From NCBI RefSeq assembly GCF_000988165.1, contig NW_020169316.1, positions 1 through 58,341 on the forward strand: a DNA stretch of 58,341 bases, given 5' to 3'. Below, piece after piece: positions 1-8,339 of the stretch. Positions within the stretch are counted from its first letter, which is position 1. Each line of letters starts with the position of its first letter. The DNA is from Vairimorpha ceranae. Lineage: Eukaryota > Microsporidia > Nosematidae. Under the pieces are notes generated by a model. The model was not told the DNA's origin. It saw only the letters and a list, made by a program, of their open reading frames with translations, and made no database searches. Both the position numbers and the translations under genes were made by a program.

Positions 1-364
1 TGGCTCAATACACCATTTAAGAACACAACTCAGTTCAGCGGGGCGATACAGCAACAGTATCATGCCTGACCTCCCCCAGGTCAAAGAGTATCAAAGTACT
101 CACTTTGCAGACTTCTCTGCTTGCTCTCGTTTGTTTTACCATAACCCTTCATTACAGAATTTGTCGGCCTTTTTAAAGACTATCTCTTACCTTAAGTAAG
201 TGTATAGAACAACACTTCTCTGCTCGCCCTTATTTTGCTTACCAAAATCCTTCATTTTTGTATAACTAAGAATATAAAGTTAAACACCAAAAAAATATTG
301 ATGTGTTTTATTGCAAACATTTCTTACAAATAAAAATTAAAAAAAAATAAAACTAATAATTTAT
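1..364. other. non-coding left edge with hairpins and a direct repeat
   Basis: No convincing reading frame. Bases 1-180 are clearly richer in G+C than the neighbouring intergenic DNA. Two perfect hairpins sit side by side: 67-83 (TGACCT, loop CCCCC, AGGTCA) and 86-101 (GAGTA, 6-base loop, TACTC). An imperfect direct repeat of about 46 bases starts at 111 and again at 214 (both begin ACTTCTCTGCT and end near CCTTCATT). Bases 270-364 are plain AT-rich sequence at the 3' side of the HSP70 gene. It may be the end of a mobile element cut by the window, but nothing here proves that. Confidence 0.5.
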
Positions 365-2401
365 TTAAGCACCTGGTGGTGGAGCCTGCCCGGTTGGCAT
401 TACTTCTTTCATTATGTCTTTAAGTTCCTGATCCTTTTGATCCATTTCACTCTCATCAAATTTAGTTCCATCAATTCCATATACCCAATCTTCGTAAGGC
501 TTAATTCTAGCAATAATCTCATCTTTCTTTTCTTGTGGTAACTGTTGATGTTGTTCTACTGCACTTTTAAAGGAATGTAAAATTGATTCAAATCCGTTTT
601 TCTTTGTAATAAGCCTTTTAACATCTTCATCCGCTTTTTCATGTTCAGCTGCAGCTTCTTTCATTTTTTGAATTTGTTCATCAGTTAATCTACTTTGAGT
701 GTTAGAAACTGTTAAAGACGACTGTTTACTAGTTTGCTTATCCTCAGCAGTAATATTCAACACACCATTATTATCAACATCAAAGGTGACTTCAATCTTT
801 GGTACCCCTCTGGGAGCTGGAATAATTCCATCTAAATTAAATGATCCAATCAAATTATTTTCCTTAGCTAAAGCTCTGTTACCTTCATAAACATTAATTG
901 TTACAGCTGTTTGATTATCTGCATAAGTTGTAAATGTTTCGGTCTTTTTAACTGGAATAGAACTATTTCTAGGAATAAGAACAGTTGCAACACCTCCTGC
1001 TGTTTCAATACTCAAATCTAAAGGACAACAATCAATAAGAAGTAATCCACTTGATTCACCCATAACATCAGAGAATACAGAAGCAGCTTGATATGCTGCA
1101 CCGTAAGCTACAGCTTCATCAGGATTTAATGATTCAACAACCTTAGCTGGTCCAAAGTAATCTCCTAACATTTTCTTAATCTTTGGAATTCTTGATGATC
1201 CTCCTACTGGAATGACCTTTGAAATCTTACTCTTTATTTGATTAAGTTTTGCTTCTAAATCAGGTGTAAGTAATAATTTAGTGCCATCTTTAGAATAATT
1301 CACTCCTTTAATATCTTCAGACAAAAGAAGGCATCCCTTTACTCTCTCTAAGCAATTCTTAAATAATGGATCACATAAAAATTCAAACCTTGCACGGGTA
1401 ATTGGAATATTTAAGTCAACAGTTCCATGGAAGCAAGGAACATAAATCTGAGAATTATCGGTAGAACTTAACAAAGCTTTAACTCTTGTAACCTCAGCCC
1501 TTAGTCTAAGAACTGAATTCTGTTTAAACTCTTCTTGTGGACTAAGCCCATTTTTCTTTTTAAATTCATCAAGTGCATATTGAATTAATAAATTATCAAA
1601 ATCTACACCTCCTAAGAAAGTATTACCATCAGTAGCCTTTACAACACCCACAGATCCGTTCTTTGTACTAAATTCAAAATCAAGTACAGATACATCAAAT
1701 GTACCACCACCAAGATCGAATACAAGTATATCTTCTTTAGTTTCAATATTTTGATTTTCTTCAGTCTTTTTATGACCATAAGCCATAGCAGCAGCAGTAG
1801 GTTCAGCAAGTAATCTAATATTATCAGGTTTGAATCCAGCAATAATTGCAGCTTCTTTAGTTCTCTCTCTCTGAGGTTCTTCAAAATAAGCAGGAACAGT
1901 TACAACAACAGAATCAACCTTAGTTCCAAGCCTAGTTTCTGCAGCCTTTTTCATGTATGTAAGTACCCTTGATGAAATTTCAATAGGAGCATAATAATCT
2001 GTCTTGCCATTTTTTTCGATTTTAATAGCAATATTATCAATTACTTTTTGCGATCCAGGAACAGGAGCAGCTTCTTCCTTTTTAGTTTGGAAATTATATC
2101 TAACAACCGTAAAAGGCCACTTTGAAATACAAGTCTTAATATTATCATCATCAAATCCTCTTCCTATCATTCTTTTAGCATCAAAAATAACTGAGGCAGG
2201 ATCACTTGTGTACATACTCTTTGCAGCAGAACCGACGATAATATTTCCAGACTCACCGAAAGCCACAATAGAAGGAGTTGTTCTATCACCATCTGGATTT
2301 GTGATAATTTCAACTTTACCATTCATGTAAGCACCTACACATGAATATGTTGTACCTAAATCAATACCAATTGCATTTGAAGTTTTAGATTGCTCACTCA
2401 T
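365..2401 (-). CDS. HSP70: cytosolic HSP70 chaperone
   Basis: ATP-dependent chaperone of 678 residues. The N-terminal actin-like ATPase carries all three family signatures: IGIDLGTTYSCVG near residue 12, DLGGGTFDVSVL near 230 and IPVGGSSRIPKI near 400. The substrate-binding domain and helical lid follow. There is no signal peptide or mitochondrial/mitosomal leader and no ER-retention tail, so a cytosolic/nuclear location is likely. The protein ends in a Pro/Gly-rich tail (APPPGA) without the EEVD terminus of most cytosolic HSP70s, so TPR co-chaperones that clamp EEVD would not bind in the usual way. The start is preceded on the sense strand by CCC eight bases upstream (2409-2411), the start-proximal motif seen at many genes here. 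The assignment is secure; the exact paralog is inferred. Confidence 0.96.
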   Translation of the reverse strand: MSEQSKTSNAIGIDLGTTYSCVGAYMNGKVEIITNPDGDRTTPSIVAFGESGNIIVGSAAKSMYTSDPASVIFDAKRMIGRGFDDDNIKTCISKWPFTVVRYNFQTKKEEAAPVPGSQKVIDNIAIKIEKNGKTDYYAPIEISSRVLTYMKKAAETRLGTKVDSVVVTVPAYFEEPQRERTKEAAIIAGFKPDNIRLLAEPTAAAMAYGHKKTEENQNIETKEDILVFDLGGGTFDVSVLDFEFSTKNGSVGVVKATDGNTFLGGVDFDNLLIQYALDEFKKKNGLSPQEEFKQNSVLRLRAEVTRVKALLSSTDNSQIYVPCFHGTVDLNIPITRARFEFLCDPLFKNCLERVKGCLLLSEDIKGVNYSKDGTKLLLTPDLEAKLNQIKSKISKVIPVGGSSRIPKIKKMLGDYFGPAKVVESLNPDEAVAYGAAYQAASVFSDVMGESSGLLLIDCCPLDLSIETAGGVATVLIPRNSSIPVKKTETFTTYADNQTAVTINVYEGNRALAKENNLIGSFNLDGIIPAPRGVPKIEVTFDVDNNGVLNITAEDKQTSKQSSLTVSNTQSRLTDEQIQKMKEAAAEHEKADEDVKRLITKKNGFESILHSFKSAVEQHQQLPQEKKDEIIARIKPYEDWVYGIDGTKFDESEMDQKDQELKDIMKEVMPTGQAPPPGA

Positions 2402-3438
2402 TTATGCAGGGTTATAAAAAAAATTTATTTATAGAAAAAAAAATTCTAGAAAATTCATTTTTTCAAGAAAAAACTTTTTTAAAAGAAAACAATTTATAAA
2501 ATATTTAAAAATTTAAATGCTATTTTTAATAAATATTAACGTAATTTTATGTACCAAAATTTATTTCCTATTCTGTAAGAAATTTATTTAATAGATGCTT
2601 TCAATTTCTTTCTAAAATAAATTCTATTATAAACAGTATGTATCTTTAAAAATAGATTTTTACTGGCTTTTTTGTTTTAAATTATTATTTATATAGTTAT
2701 CTTAAGTCAACATTTTTAAATCTTTTTAAATTGTAAATGTGGAAGGAGATAAAGTAATTTTAAGTTAAGGTTGTGTGCAATGAAAAAATAAATAAAAATG
2801 ATTTTATGTTCTCTCTATACAACACTTAATTGTAAATAAAATACTTTTCTCAGATGACACAATATATATCTTAAATATAGAAATATATAAATTTAATCCT
2901 TACACAAATTTGTTTTGTAGAATATAATGACATTTAATTTATTTATTCACCCAAATAAGTAAATCTTTTTTACAAATTTTCTTATTTAAAAGGCCATAAT
3001 TTTGTGTAACTCCTTTATAAAAAATTTTAATTAAATAATTTTCTACCTTATTTATTGTATTTTTATTTTTCTTGTAATATTTAAAAGTTTAAATGTTAGA
3101 AAAAACCGTGAGTGTATAAAAAATAAATATGTAAAACTTCAACCTTTAATACAATCAGTAAAACTTTTTTCTTTTTAATACAATTAATAAGATTTCTTTT
3201 TATTTGATAAGATTAATATATTACAATTAAATAACCCAGTGAATAAACATTTAATTGTAAAATAATGTATTAAAGTATCTCATTTAAATCCTTTAAACCG
3301 CTTTTCTTAATAAAAATTATTAAATGTAAATTAATTTATCATTTTGTAAGTTTTTTTCTACTTTTTTACAAAATGTAAATAACAATACAAATTAGTAAAT
3401 ATTTTCAAGTTATAAATTGTTTTCTTTTTTTGCCCTTA
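2402..3438. other. AT-rich intergenic, about 1 kb
   Basis: Lies between the divergent HSP70 and superoxide dismutase genes, so it holds both promoters. I find no further reading frame with coding character, no tRNA and no clear repeat, only A/T runs. The only marked sites are the CCC motifs next to each start (2409-2411 for HSP70, 3433-3435 for SOD). It is unusually long for this genome and could hide a non-coding RNA that I cannot recognise. Confidence 0.5.
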
Positions 3439-4092
3439 ATGTTCACTCTTCCAAATCTGAAATATAGTTATAAATCTCTAGAGCCTTATATAAGTGAAGA
3501 TATAATGGAGACCCACCACTCTAAGCACCATCAAGCGTATGTAGACACTCTTAATAAAATAATATTAGATAACAATTTGTGTGGTAAATCATTAAATTCA
3601 TTACTTTTTAATAATAAAGGAAATGCACTTGTTGATAAACAATTAAGAGATTATGGTGGTGGTCATTACAACCATAGTCTTTTCTGGTTGGTAATGTCAC
3701 CAGAAAATAAAAAGATTTCTTCCCAGTTAGAAAGTGCTATAATAAAAGACTTTGAATCAATAAATAAATTTAAGGAGAATTTTAATACTGAAGCTGTAAA
3801 ATTATTTGGATCAGGATGGGTGTGGTTGATATATAAAGATAAATTGTGTATTAAGACCAGTGTTAATCAAGATAATCCTATGATGGAGGATGGTGAATGT
3901 ATTCCTTTACTATGTCTTGATGTATGGGAACATGCGTATTATTTACAGTATAAAAATAGGAGAAAAGAATACATTAATGAATGGTGGAATGTAATTGATT
4001 GGGATGTAGTTAATGAAATATATCAAAAATGTGTGGTAGAAAAGAAAGGTAATGTGTTTATTACTGATGATGGTCAATTATGCATAAATTAA
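3439..4092 (+). CDS. SOD2: manganese superoxide dismutase
   Basis: Converts superoxide to hydrogen peroxide and oxygen. The protein has 217 residues from the ATG at 3439; the frame is open further upstream but only through a TTG, and the CCC motif at 3433-3435 sits three bases before this ATG. Metal ligands are visible: H26 (HHSKHH), H79 (GGGHYNHSLFW), D161 and H165 (DVWEHAYYLQY). The GGGH context with the later NQDNP glutamine is the manganese-type pattern rather than the iron type. There is no targeting leader, so the enzyme is probably cytosolic, unlike the mitochondrial MnSOD of most fungi, which fits an organism with only mitosomes. The C-terminal 20 residues run past the usual family end. 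Family call is firm; metal preference is inferred from motifs. Confidence 0.95.
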   Translation: MFTLPNLKYSYKSLEPYISEDIMETHHSKHHQAYVDTLNKIILDNNLCGKSLNSLLFNNKGNALVDKQLRDYGGGHYNHSLFWLVMSPENKKISSQLESAIIKDFESINKFKENFNTEAVKLFGSGWVWLIYKDKLCIKTSVNQDNPMMEDGECIPLLCLDVWEHAYYLQYKNRRKEYINEWWNVIDWDVVNEIYQKCVVEKKGNVFITDDGQLCIN

Positions 4093-4306
4093 ATTATTAA
4101 AATTGTATTAATGTATTTGTACTAAATTATTGTGTCATTATACAACTGTCAATTAAACTTAATCTTTGTTAAAAATTTAATTGATGTAGTGTAAACAATT
4201 AGAAATAAATTTATTTTTTTAATAATATAAATTAATAAATGATACTTTAAAAGATGATAAAAAAATAAATCTAAAGCTATAATAAATCAAACTTTTATTA
4301 CACGTA

Positions 4307-6160
4307 TTAATCTAACGAAATAAGAAGAAGATCTTTTATTATAAAATTTAGATGTTTATCAAGTTCAATACATTCAATTATTTCTCTAAGAATACCTTTA
4401 ATAATTTTTTTATTTTTATATTCTATCAGTAAATTTAGAAGACAAGATATTTCGCCGGTGTCTATTAAATATTTTAAACCTTTAAGTTTACCTTTTAAAA
4501 TATTAATAAGCTTTTTATTATCAAGATTTAGATCTATTAATACTCTGTAAACATCTTCAGGTACAAGTGAAGTTGTATTTTTTTTATTCTGTAATTTATT
4601 TAAAATTTTAAATAGAACTTTTGGATTAATCTCGTATTTTATATATTCAAGAAATAACTTTTTATCATAAATAAAATTTAACATTATCTTGTCTCTGTTT
4701 ATTTTATATTTCATAATTCCATATGGTATTTTATTATATTTAAGACATATATGCACATAAAAGGACATATACTTTGTATCATCAAAAAAAAGGGGACAAA
4801 TGTCATACAAATAGTCTTGATAATTGTTGTTCATGTATTTAAGTATATACAAAAAAACCCTATCTTTTTCAGGCAGTTTTTTATGCAACTTATTTATAAG
4901 TTCTTTAAATATTTTTTCATTTTCGTAAACATCTTTTCTCACAAAAATTAAATCAGTATGTTTAACAAGTATATTAGCATCAAAACTATTTATAAATTGT
5001 AAAAATAAGTCATTATTATAAAGTTCTTCTAGAACATCATACTGACATCTAATTATGTATAAAATAAGTTTCTTATTTTCTGTGATTTTACAGGCTTCCT
5101 TTGCAATTTCTTCATTAACTATATCAATTTCTTTTATTAAAGATTTAATATTCTCACATTCTGTTCCCCTAAGAAGTTTTAGTAAATATTCAAAGCGTTT
5201 AGTGTATCTAATAAAATCTAAAATATATGTTAGATTTTCTATGTTTTCGATATTTTCTACAATAAAACTATCTATTTCATCTTTAACTTGATACAAAAAA
5301 TATTTTCTCAAAATTTCGTTTCCTTTTAAGACTGTAAAATATTGTGTATCTACTTCATATCTTTTAGTTTTTATGATAAAATATCGTATCCATTCTTGTA
5401 CATTCTTATTTTTAAATTTATATGGCAAATTTTTACTTATATTTTCCTTAGAAATTTTAGGATTAAAATATTTTTCTTCTAATTTTTTAAATACAATTAA
5501 TAAATATCGCATTTTGTATTTATATTTACTTATTATTCCTTTCTTTATTTTGTACTCAACAATTTGTAGAATATTTTTAGTACTTAGTTCTTTTCTAATA
5601 CTATATAAATAATCAGCTTGTTCTAAAGTATAATTTTTTAAACTAACAATTTCATTTTTATCTTTAACAAGTTGTAAAATTCTCAATCTTTCATTTTTAA
5701 AAAGTTTATGCACATAAATTTTTTTATAAAAAATTGCATTATTTTTTGCTAAATAAATAAACTCTTTAAATTTATAAATTTCTTCTATTGTCAAAAAATC
5801 CAAAGTGCTTTTACTAAGTTTTTTTAGAAAATTTGGCGGTTTAATAAAAAAACCAATCTTAATAAAATATTCTTCGTCACTCACTAAATTAATATTTGTT
5901 CTTAATATTTTAAAATGTGATGATGTAAAATGTACAATAAAAAGTAATTTGTAAATAATAGTCAATAACTCTCTTTTGTATGGTTGGTCTACCAATACAC
6001 TGATAATAATTGGGTTATAATTAAGTATTTCTTGCAAGTTTGTTGGTGTTGATAACAAAGATTCTATAAGCTTAAAAGAACTATTTGTTTTAGGTATCCA
6101 TTTAAGAATGTCTTCTTTTTTAACAGCTTGTTCATTATTGTGTTGATTTATTTGATGCAT
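4307..6160 (-). CDS. hypothetical helical-repeat protein, 617 aa
   Basis: I do not recognise this protein. I place the start at the ATG at 6160 (MHQINQ), because the longer frame (to 6481) would overlap the V-ATPase subunit C gene, and because CCC lies five bases upstream on the sense strand (6166-6168). The predicted protein is Lys/Ile/Leu/Asn-rich, with long amphipathic helices throughout, no signal peptide and no membrane span. It resembles a HEAT/ARM-like or nucleoporin-type solenoid, but that is only an impression. It is head-to-head with the V-ATPase gene across 34 bases and probably shares its promoter region. It is likely a fast-evolving microsporidian version of a conserved scaffold protein. 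Confidence 0.75.
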   Translation of the reverse strand: MHQINQHNNEQAVKKEDILKWIPKTNSSFKLIESLLSTPTNLQEILNYNPIIISVLVDQPYKRELLTIIYKLLFIVHFTSSHFKILRTNINLVSDEEYFIKIGFFIKPPNFLKKLSKSTLDFLTIEEIYKFKEFIYLAKNNAIFYKKIYVHKLFKNERLRILQLVKDKNEIVSLKNYTLEQADYLYSIRKELSTKNILQIVEYKIKKGIISKYKYKMRYLLIVFKKLEEKYFNPKISKENISKNLPYKFKNKNVQEWIRYFIIKTKRYEVDTQYFTVLKGNEILRKYFLYQVKDEIDSFIVENIENIENLTYILDFIRYTKRFEYLLKLLRGTECENIKSLIKEIDIVNEEIAKEACKITENKKLILYIIRCQYDVLEELYNNDLFLQFINSFDANILVKHTDLIFVRKDVYENEKIFKELINKLHKKLPEKDRVFLYILKYMNNNYQDYLYDICPLFFDDTKYMSFYVHICLKYNKIPYGIMKYKINRDKIMLNFIYDKKLFLEYIKYEINPKVLFKILNKLQNKKNTTSLVPEDVYRVLIDLNLDNKKLINILKGKLKGLKYLIDTGEISCLLNLLIEYKNKKIIKGILREIIECIELDKHLNFIIKDLLLISLD

Positions 6161-6194
6161 CGCTAGGGATAAACATAATTTTTTTTTAGCCCAT
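6161..6194. promoter_or_regulatory. 34-bp divergent promoter between two starts
   Basis: This spacer separates the start codons of the 617-residue protein (minus) and V-ATPase subunit C (plus). It contains a CCC motif for each direction: GGG at 6166-6168 (CCC on the minus strand, five bases from its ATG) and CCC at 6190-6192, two bases before the plus ATG. The rest is a T-run. Both 5' untranslated regions must be very short or overlap. Confidence 0.6.
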
Positions 6195-7139
6195 ATGTTG
6201 CTAGTAGGTCTTCCTCTAGAAGATAATATTGATGTTAACGAAGAAATATGTAAAATAAAAGATGAATATGGTATCCTTGTAGAAACAATAGATTTACCTA
6301 ATTTCACAAATTTCTGTATTTCCGAATGTAGTTCATATGATGATACTTTGTATAAAGCAGAAAAAGATTGTATAGATTTAATTAAAGGTTTTAGAAGAAT
6401 TAAAGAAATTTGTTTTAATTGTCTTATACAATGGGACGGAAATAAATATGGAAGTTTAGACATGAAGGAATGTTTTAACATGATTCTTGATGACTTATCT
6501 CATCTTAAAATGTTATATACAAAAAAGCGAGATGATCATTTAAAATTTAAAAAGGAGAGCGAGACTATAAAAAAACGCACACAGGGCAATTTACTTGAAA
6601 AAGATTTGAACATTGAATGTGGATCTTATGAATTTTTAGAAGAAGTTTTTGTTGTGGTTGATAAAGAAGGAGTAAATTTTTTAGATTTTATAAAAAAATG
6701 CGAAAATGCATCTGATGAAGTTATTGATCAAATTGATGAAGATGAAAAATATTTTTTATATAGAATTCTTATTCTAAAAAATAATGTTAAAAATTTTAAA
6801 AAGGAATGTTCAGCAAATGGCTTTTACATTAAAGAAAAAAATAATAATTTAAGTTTTATAACCTGCGAAGACAATTTAGAATTATTTATTGACACTCATT
6901 CGTTAGAACTATACAAAATTTTTATTCATTTAAAGTTAGTAAAGCTTTATATTGAATGTTTTTGTAGATATGGTCTTCCTAAAAAATATTTATGTTTAAT
7001 TTGTACTGAGAAAAAAGCTTTTGAGAAATTTAAAAATATTAGTGATAATTGGAAGAGTGATAGAATTATAGATGACAGTGATGAAGATGAAACAGATACA
7101 AATTTTGCGCATACATTTATTAATATTGAAAGTGAATAA
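6195..7139 (+). CDS. VMA5: V-type ATPase subunit C
   Basis: Peripheral-stalk subunit of the proton-pumping V-ATPase, which links the catalytic V1 sector to the membrane V0 sector and controls their assembly. The protein has 314 residues, shorter than the usual 380-390. The diagnostic stretch near the C-terminus, CRYGLPKKYLC (residues about 258-268), matches the invariant RYGLP motif of subunit C. The N-terminal part keeps the expected pattern of acidic helices. It ends in an acidic Asp/Glu tail. The ATG at 6195 follows CCC by two bases. Subunit F of the same complex is encoded at 25322-25618, so the window carries two V-ATPase subunits that are not adjacent. The assignment rests mainly on the RYGLP motif and overall shape. 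Confidence 0.85.
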   Translation: MLLVGLPLEDNIDVNEEICKIKDEYGILVETIDLPNFTNFCISECSSYDDTLYKAEKDCIDLIKGFRRIKEICFNCLIQWDGNKYGSLDMKECFNMILDDLSHLKMLYTKKRDDHLKFKKESETIKKRTQGNLLEKDLNIECGSYEFLEEVFVVVDKEGVNFLDFIKKCENASDEVIDQIDEDEKYFLYRILILKNNVKNFKKECSANGFYIKEKNNNLSFITCEDNLELFIDTHSLELYKIFIHLKLVKLYIECFCRYGLPKKYLCLICTEKKAFEKFKNISDNWKSDRIIDDSDEDETDTNFAHTFINIESE

Positions 7140-7619
7140 AAAATATATATTATTTGTTTTAGCAATTAAATTATAAATATTAAATTTTTTTGTGTTTTAA
7201 ATAAAGCAACAATCAAAAATTATCTAGCAAGCATCTATAAAAACATAAAATTATATTTTATAGAAGAAAGAAAAGACATCAATTTCTTATTTTAAATAAA
7301 ATTAATATCTAATACTGTTGGAACTAACCATGAATTTATTTATCAAAAATATAAATTGTTTTTTATATCAAATTAATTATAAAAACTATCAATAGATTTC
7401 GACATGCATAAAAGTATTATTCATGCAAACAAATAACAATAAAATAAATAATTTTGATTTAAAATTTCTTAAACCTTCATTTTAACAAGTTTATTTTCAG
7501 CATCTTACTTTAATATCTATATTTACTGCAGTCTCCACATTCACTGCTTCTTTACTATAAACACTTTACACATAAATTTTTTTATGTGATGATAAAATTT
7601 TTGTTTACACTACCCTTCT
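7140..7619. other. AT-rich intergenic
   Basis: About 480 bases between V-ATPase subunit C and LSM2. I see no coding frame or tRNA. A slightly GC-richer patch (about 7500-7560) carries CATCTTACTTTAATATC and CAGTCTCCACATTC but forms no obvious structure. The last bases carry the LSM2 start motif (CCC at 7613-7615). Confidence 0.45.
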
Positions 7620-7841
7620 ATGGAAAATGTATACAACGTTTACGCAGATTTTATTGATAAACAAATTGTTATTAAACAATATGATGATACTACACTTACA
7701 GGTACACTGATTTCAGTGGATGGCTACTTAAATATATTTTTAATAAATGGTAAATATAATGATGAAAGTTTTACTTTTAATTTTAAATCTATGTTTGTTA
7801 GGGGTAGTGTGGTTGATTATATTTATATAGCAGATAAATAA
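7620..7841 (+). CDS. LSM2: U6 snRNA-associated Sm-like protein LSm2
   Basis: Small ring-forming RNA-binding protein of 73 residues, shorter than the usual 90-95. It has the Sm1 motif (LTGTLISVDGYLNIFL, residues about 25-40) and the Sm2 motif with the LSm2-type end (FVRGSVVDYIYI, about 58-69). The SVD-YLN and RGSVV combination is what separates LSm2 from its paralogs. LSm2 is shared by the LSm1-7 ring (cytoplasmic mRNA decay) and the LSm2-8 ring (U6 snRNA in splicing). CCC lies four bases before the start. The next gene, another subunit of the same ring, begins six bases after this stop, so the pair may be co-transcribed or read from overlapping transcripts. Confidence 0.88.
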   Translation: MENVYNVYADFIDKQIVIKQYDDTTLTGTLISVDGYLNIFLINGKYNDESFTFNFKSMFVRGSVVDYIYIADK

Positions 7842-7847
7842 ACCCTA
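7842..7847 (+). promoter_or_regulatory. 6-bp spacer carrying the LSM4 start motif
   Basis: The whole space between the LSM2 stop and the LSM4 ATG is ACCCTA. It contains the CCC motif two bases before the ATG. Any promoter for LSM4 must therefore lie inside the LSM2 reading frame, unless the two are read from one transcript. Confidence 0.6.
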
Positions 7848-8096
7848 ATGTATCCCCTGACACTTGTGAGATTAAGTAAGAATAAGTTTATAAACTTTGA
7901 ACTAAAAAATGGATCTAAAGGAAGAGGATTTCTTAAGAAGTGTGATTTACTTATGAATTTACATGTTATTAATATGAATATTGAAGATAACGAAGGCCAA
8001 GGAATATTTTTTAAAGAATGTTTTGTTCGAGGAACTAGCATAAAAACAGTAACTGTAGATCCTTCTTTGCTCCATTTAAATAATGAAGAACAATAA
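7848..8096 (+). CDS. LSM4: U6 snRNA-associated Sm-like protein LSm4
   Basis: Second LSm ring subunit, 82 residues. The N-terminus MYPLTLVRLSKNKFINFELKN and the Sm1 segment with LKKCDLLMNLHV match the LSm4 pattern (start M-x-P-L, then ELKNG and CDxxMN). The Sm2 motif appears as ECFVRGTSIKTVTV, the LSm4-type ECYIRGSTIKYL. The usual Gln/Asn- or RG-rich C-terminal tail is absent; the protein stops just after the Sm fold. It lies six bases downstream of LSM2 on the same strand. LSm2 and LSm4 are not direct neighbours in the ring order (1/8-2-3-6-5-7-4), so adjacency on the chromosome suggests shared expression rather than fusion. Confidence 0.88.
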   Translation: MYPLTLVRLSKNKFINFELKNGSKGRGFLKKCDLLMNLHVINMNIEDNEGQGIFFKECFVRGTSIKTVTVDPSLLHLNNEEQ

Positions 8097-8339
8097 AAAA
8101 TTATTTTATTTTGCAGATTTAATGGTAATAAACTTATCAAAACATTTAACAATATTCATATATAATTTATTAAAAATGTTAAAAAAATCAAATGTTTATT
8201 GGGCGTGCATTCTTTTACAAGTTAATCTTATAATAAAGCTACTGGTTTTAAAAATCATTACATGATAAAGATATTAAACTATTATAATTTTACAAGTCAA
8301 CACAATACAAACAAAACAACTTAAACGTTATTAACCCTT

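Noticed and set aside
6161..6481. 107-codon N-terminal extension of the 617-aa protein
   Set aside because: It lies entirely antisense to the VMA5 coding region, and the shorter start has a CCC motif.
8083..8265. 60-codon frame after LSM4
   Set aside because: It overlaps the LSM4 end, has no start motif and has the composition of AT-rich spacer.
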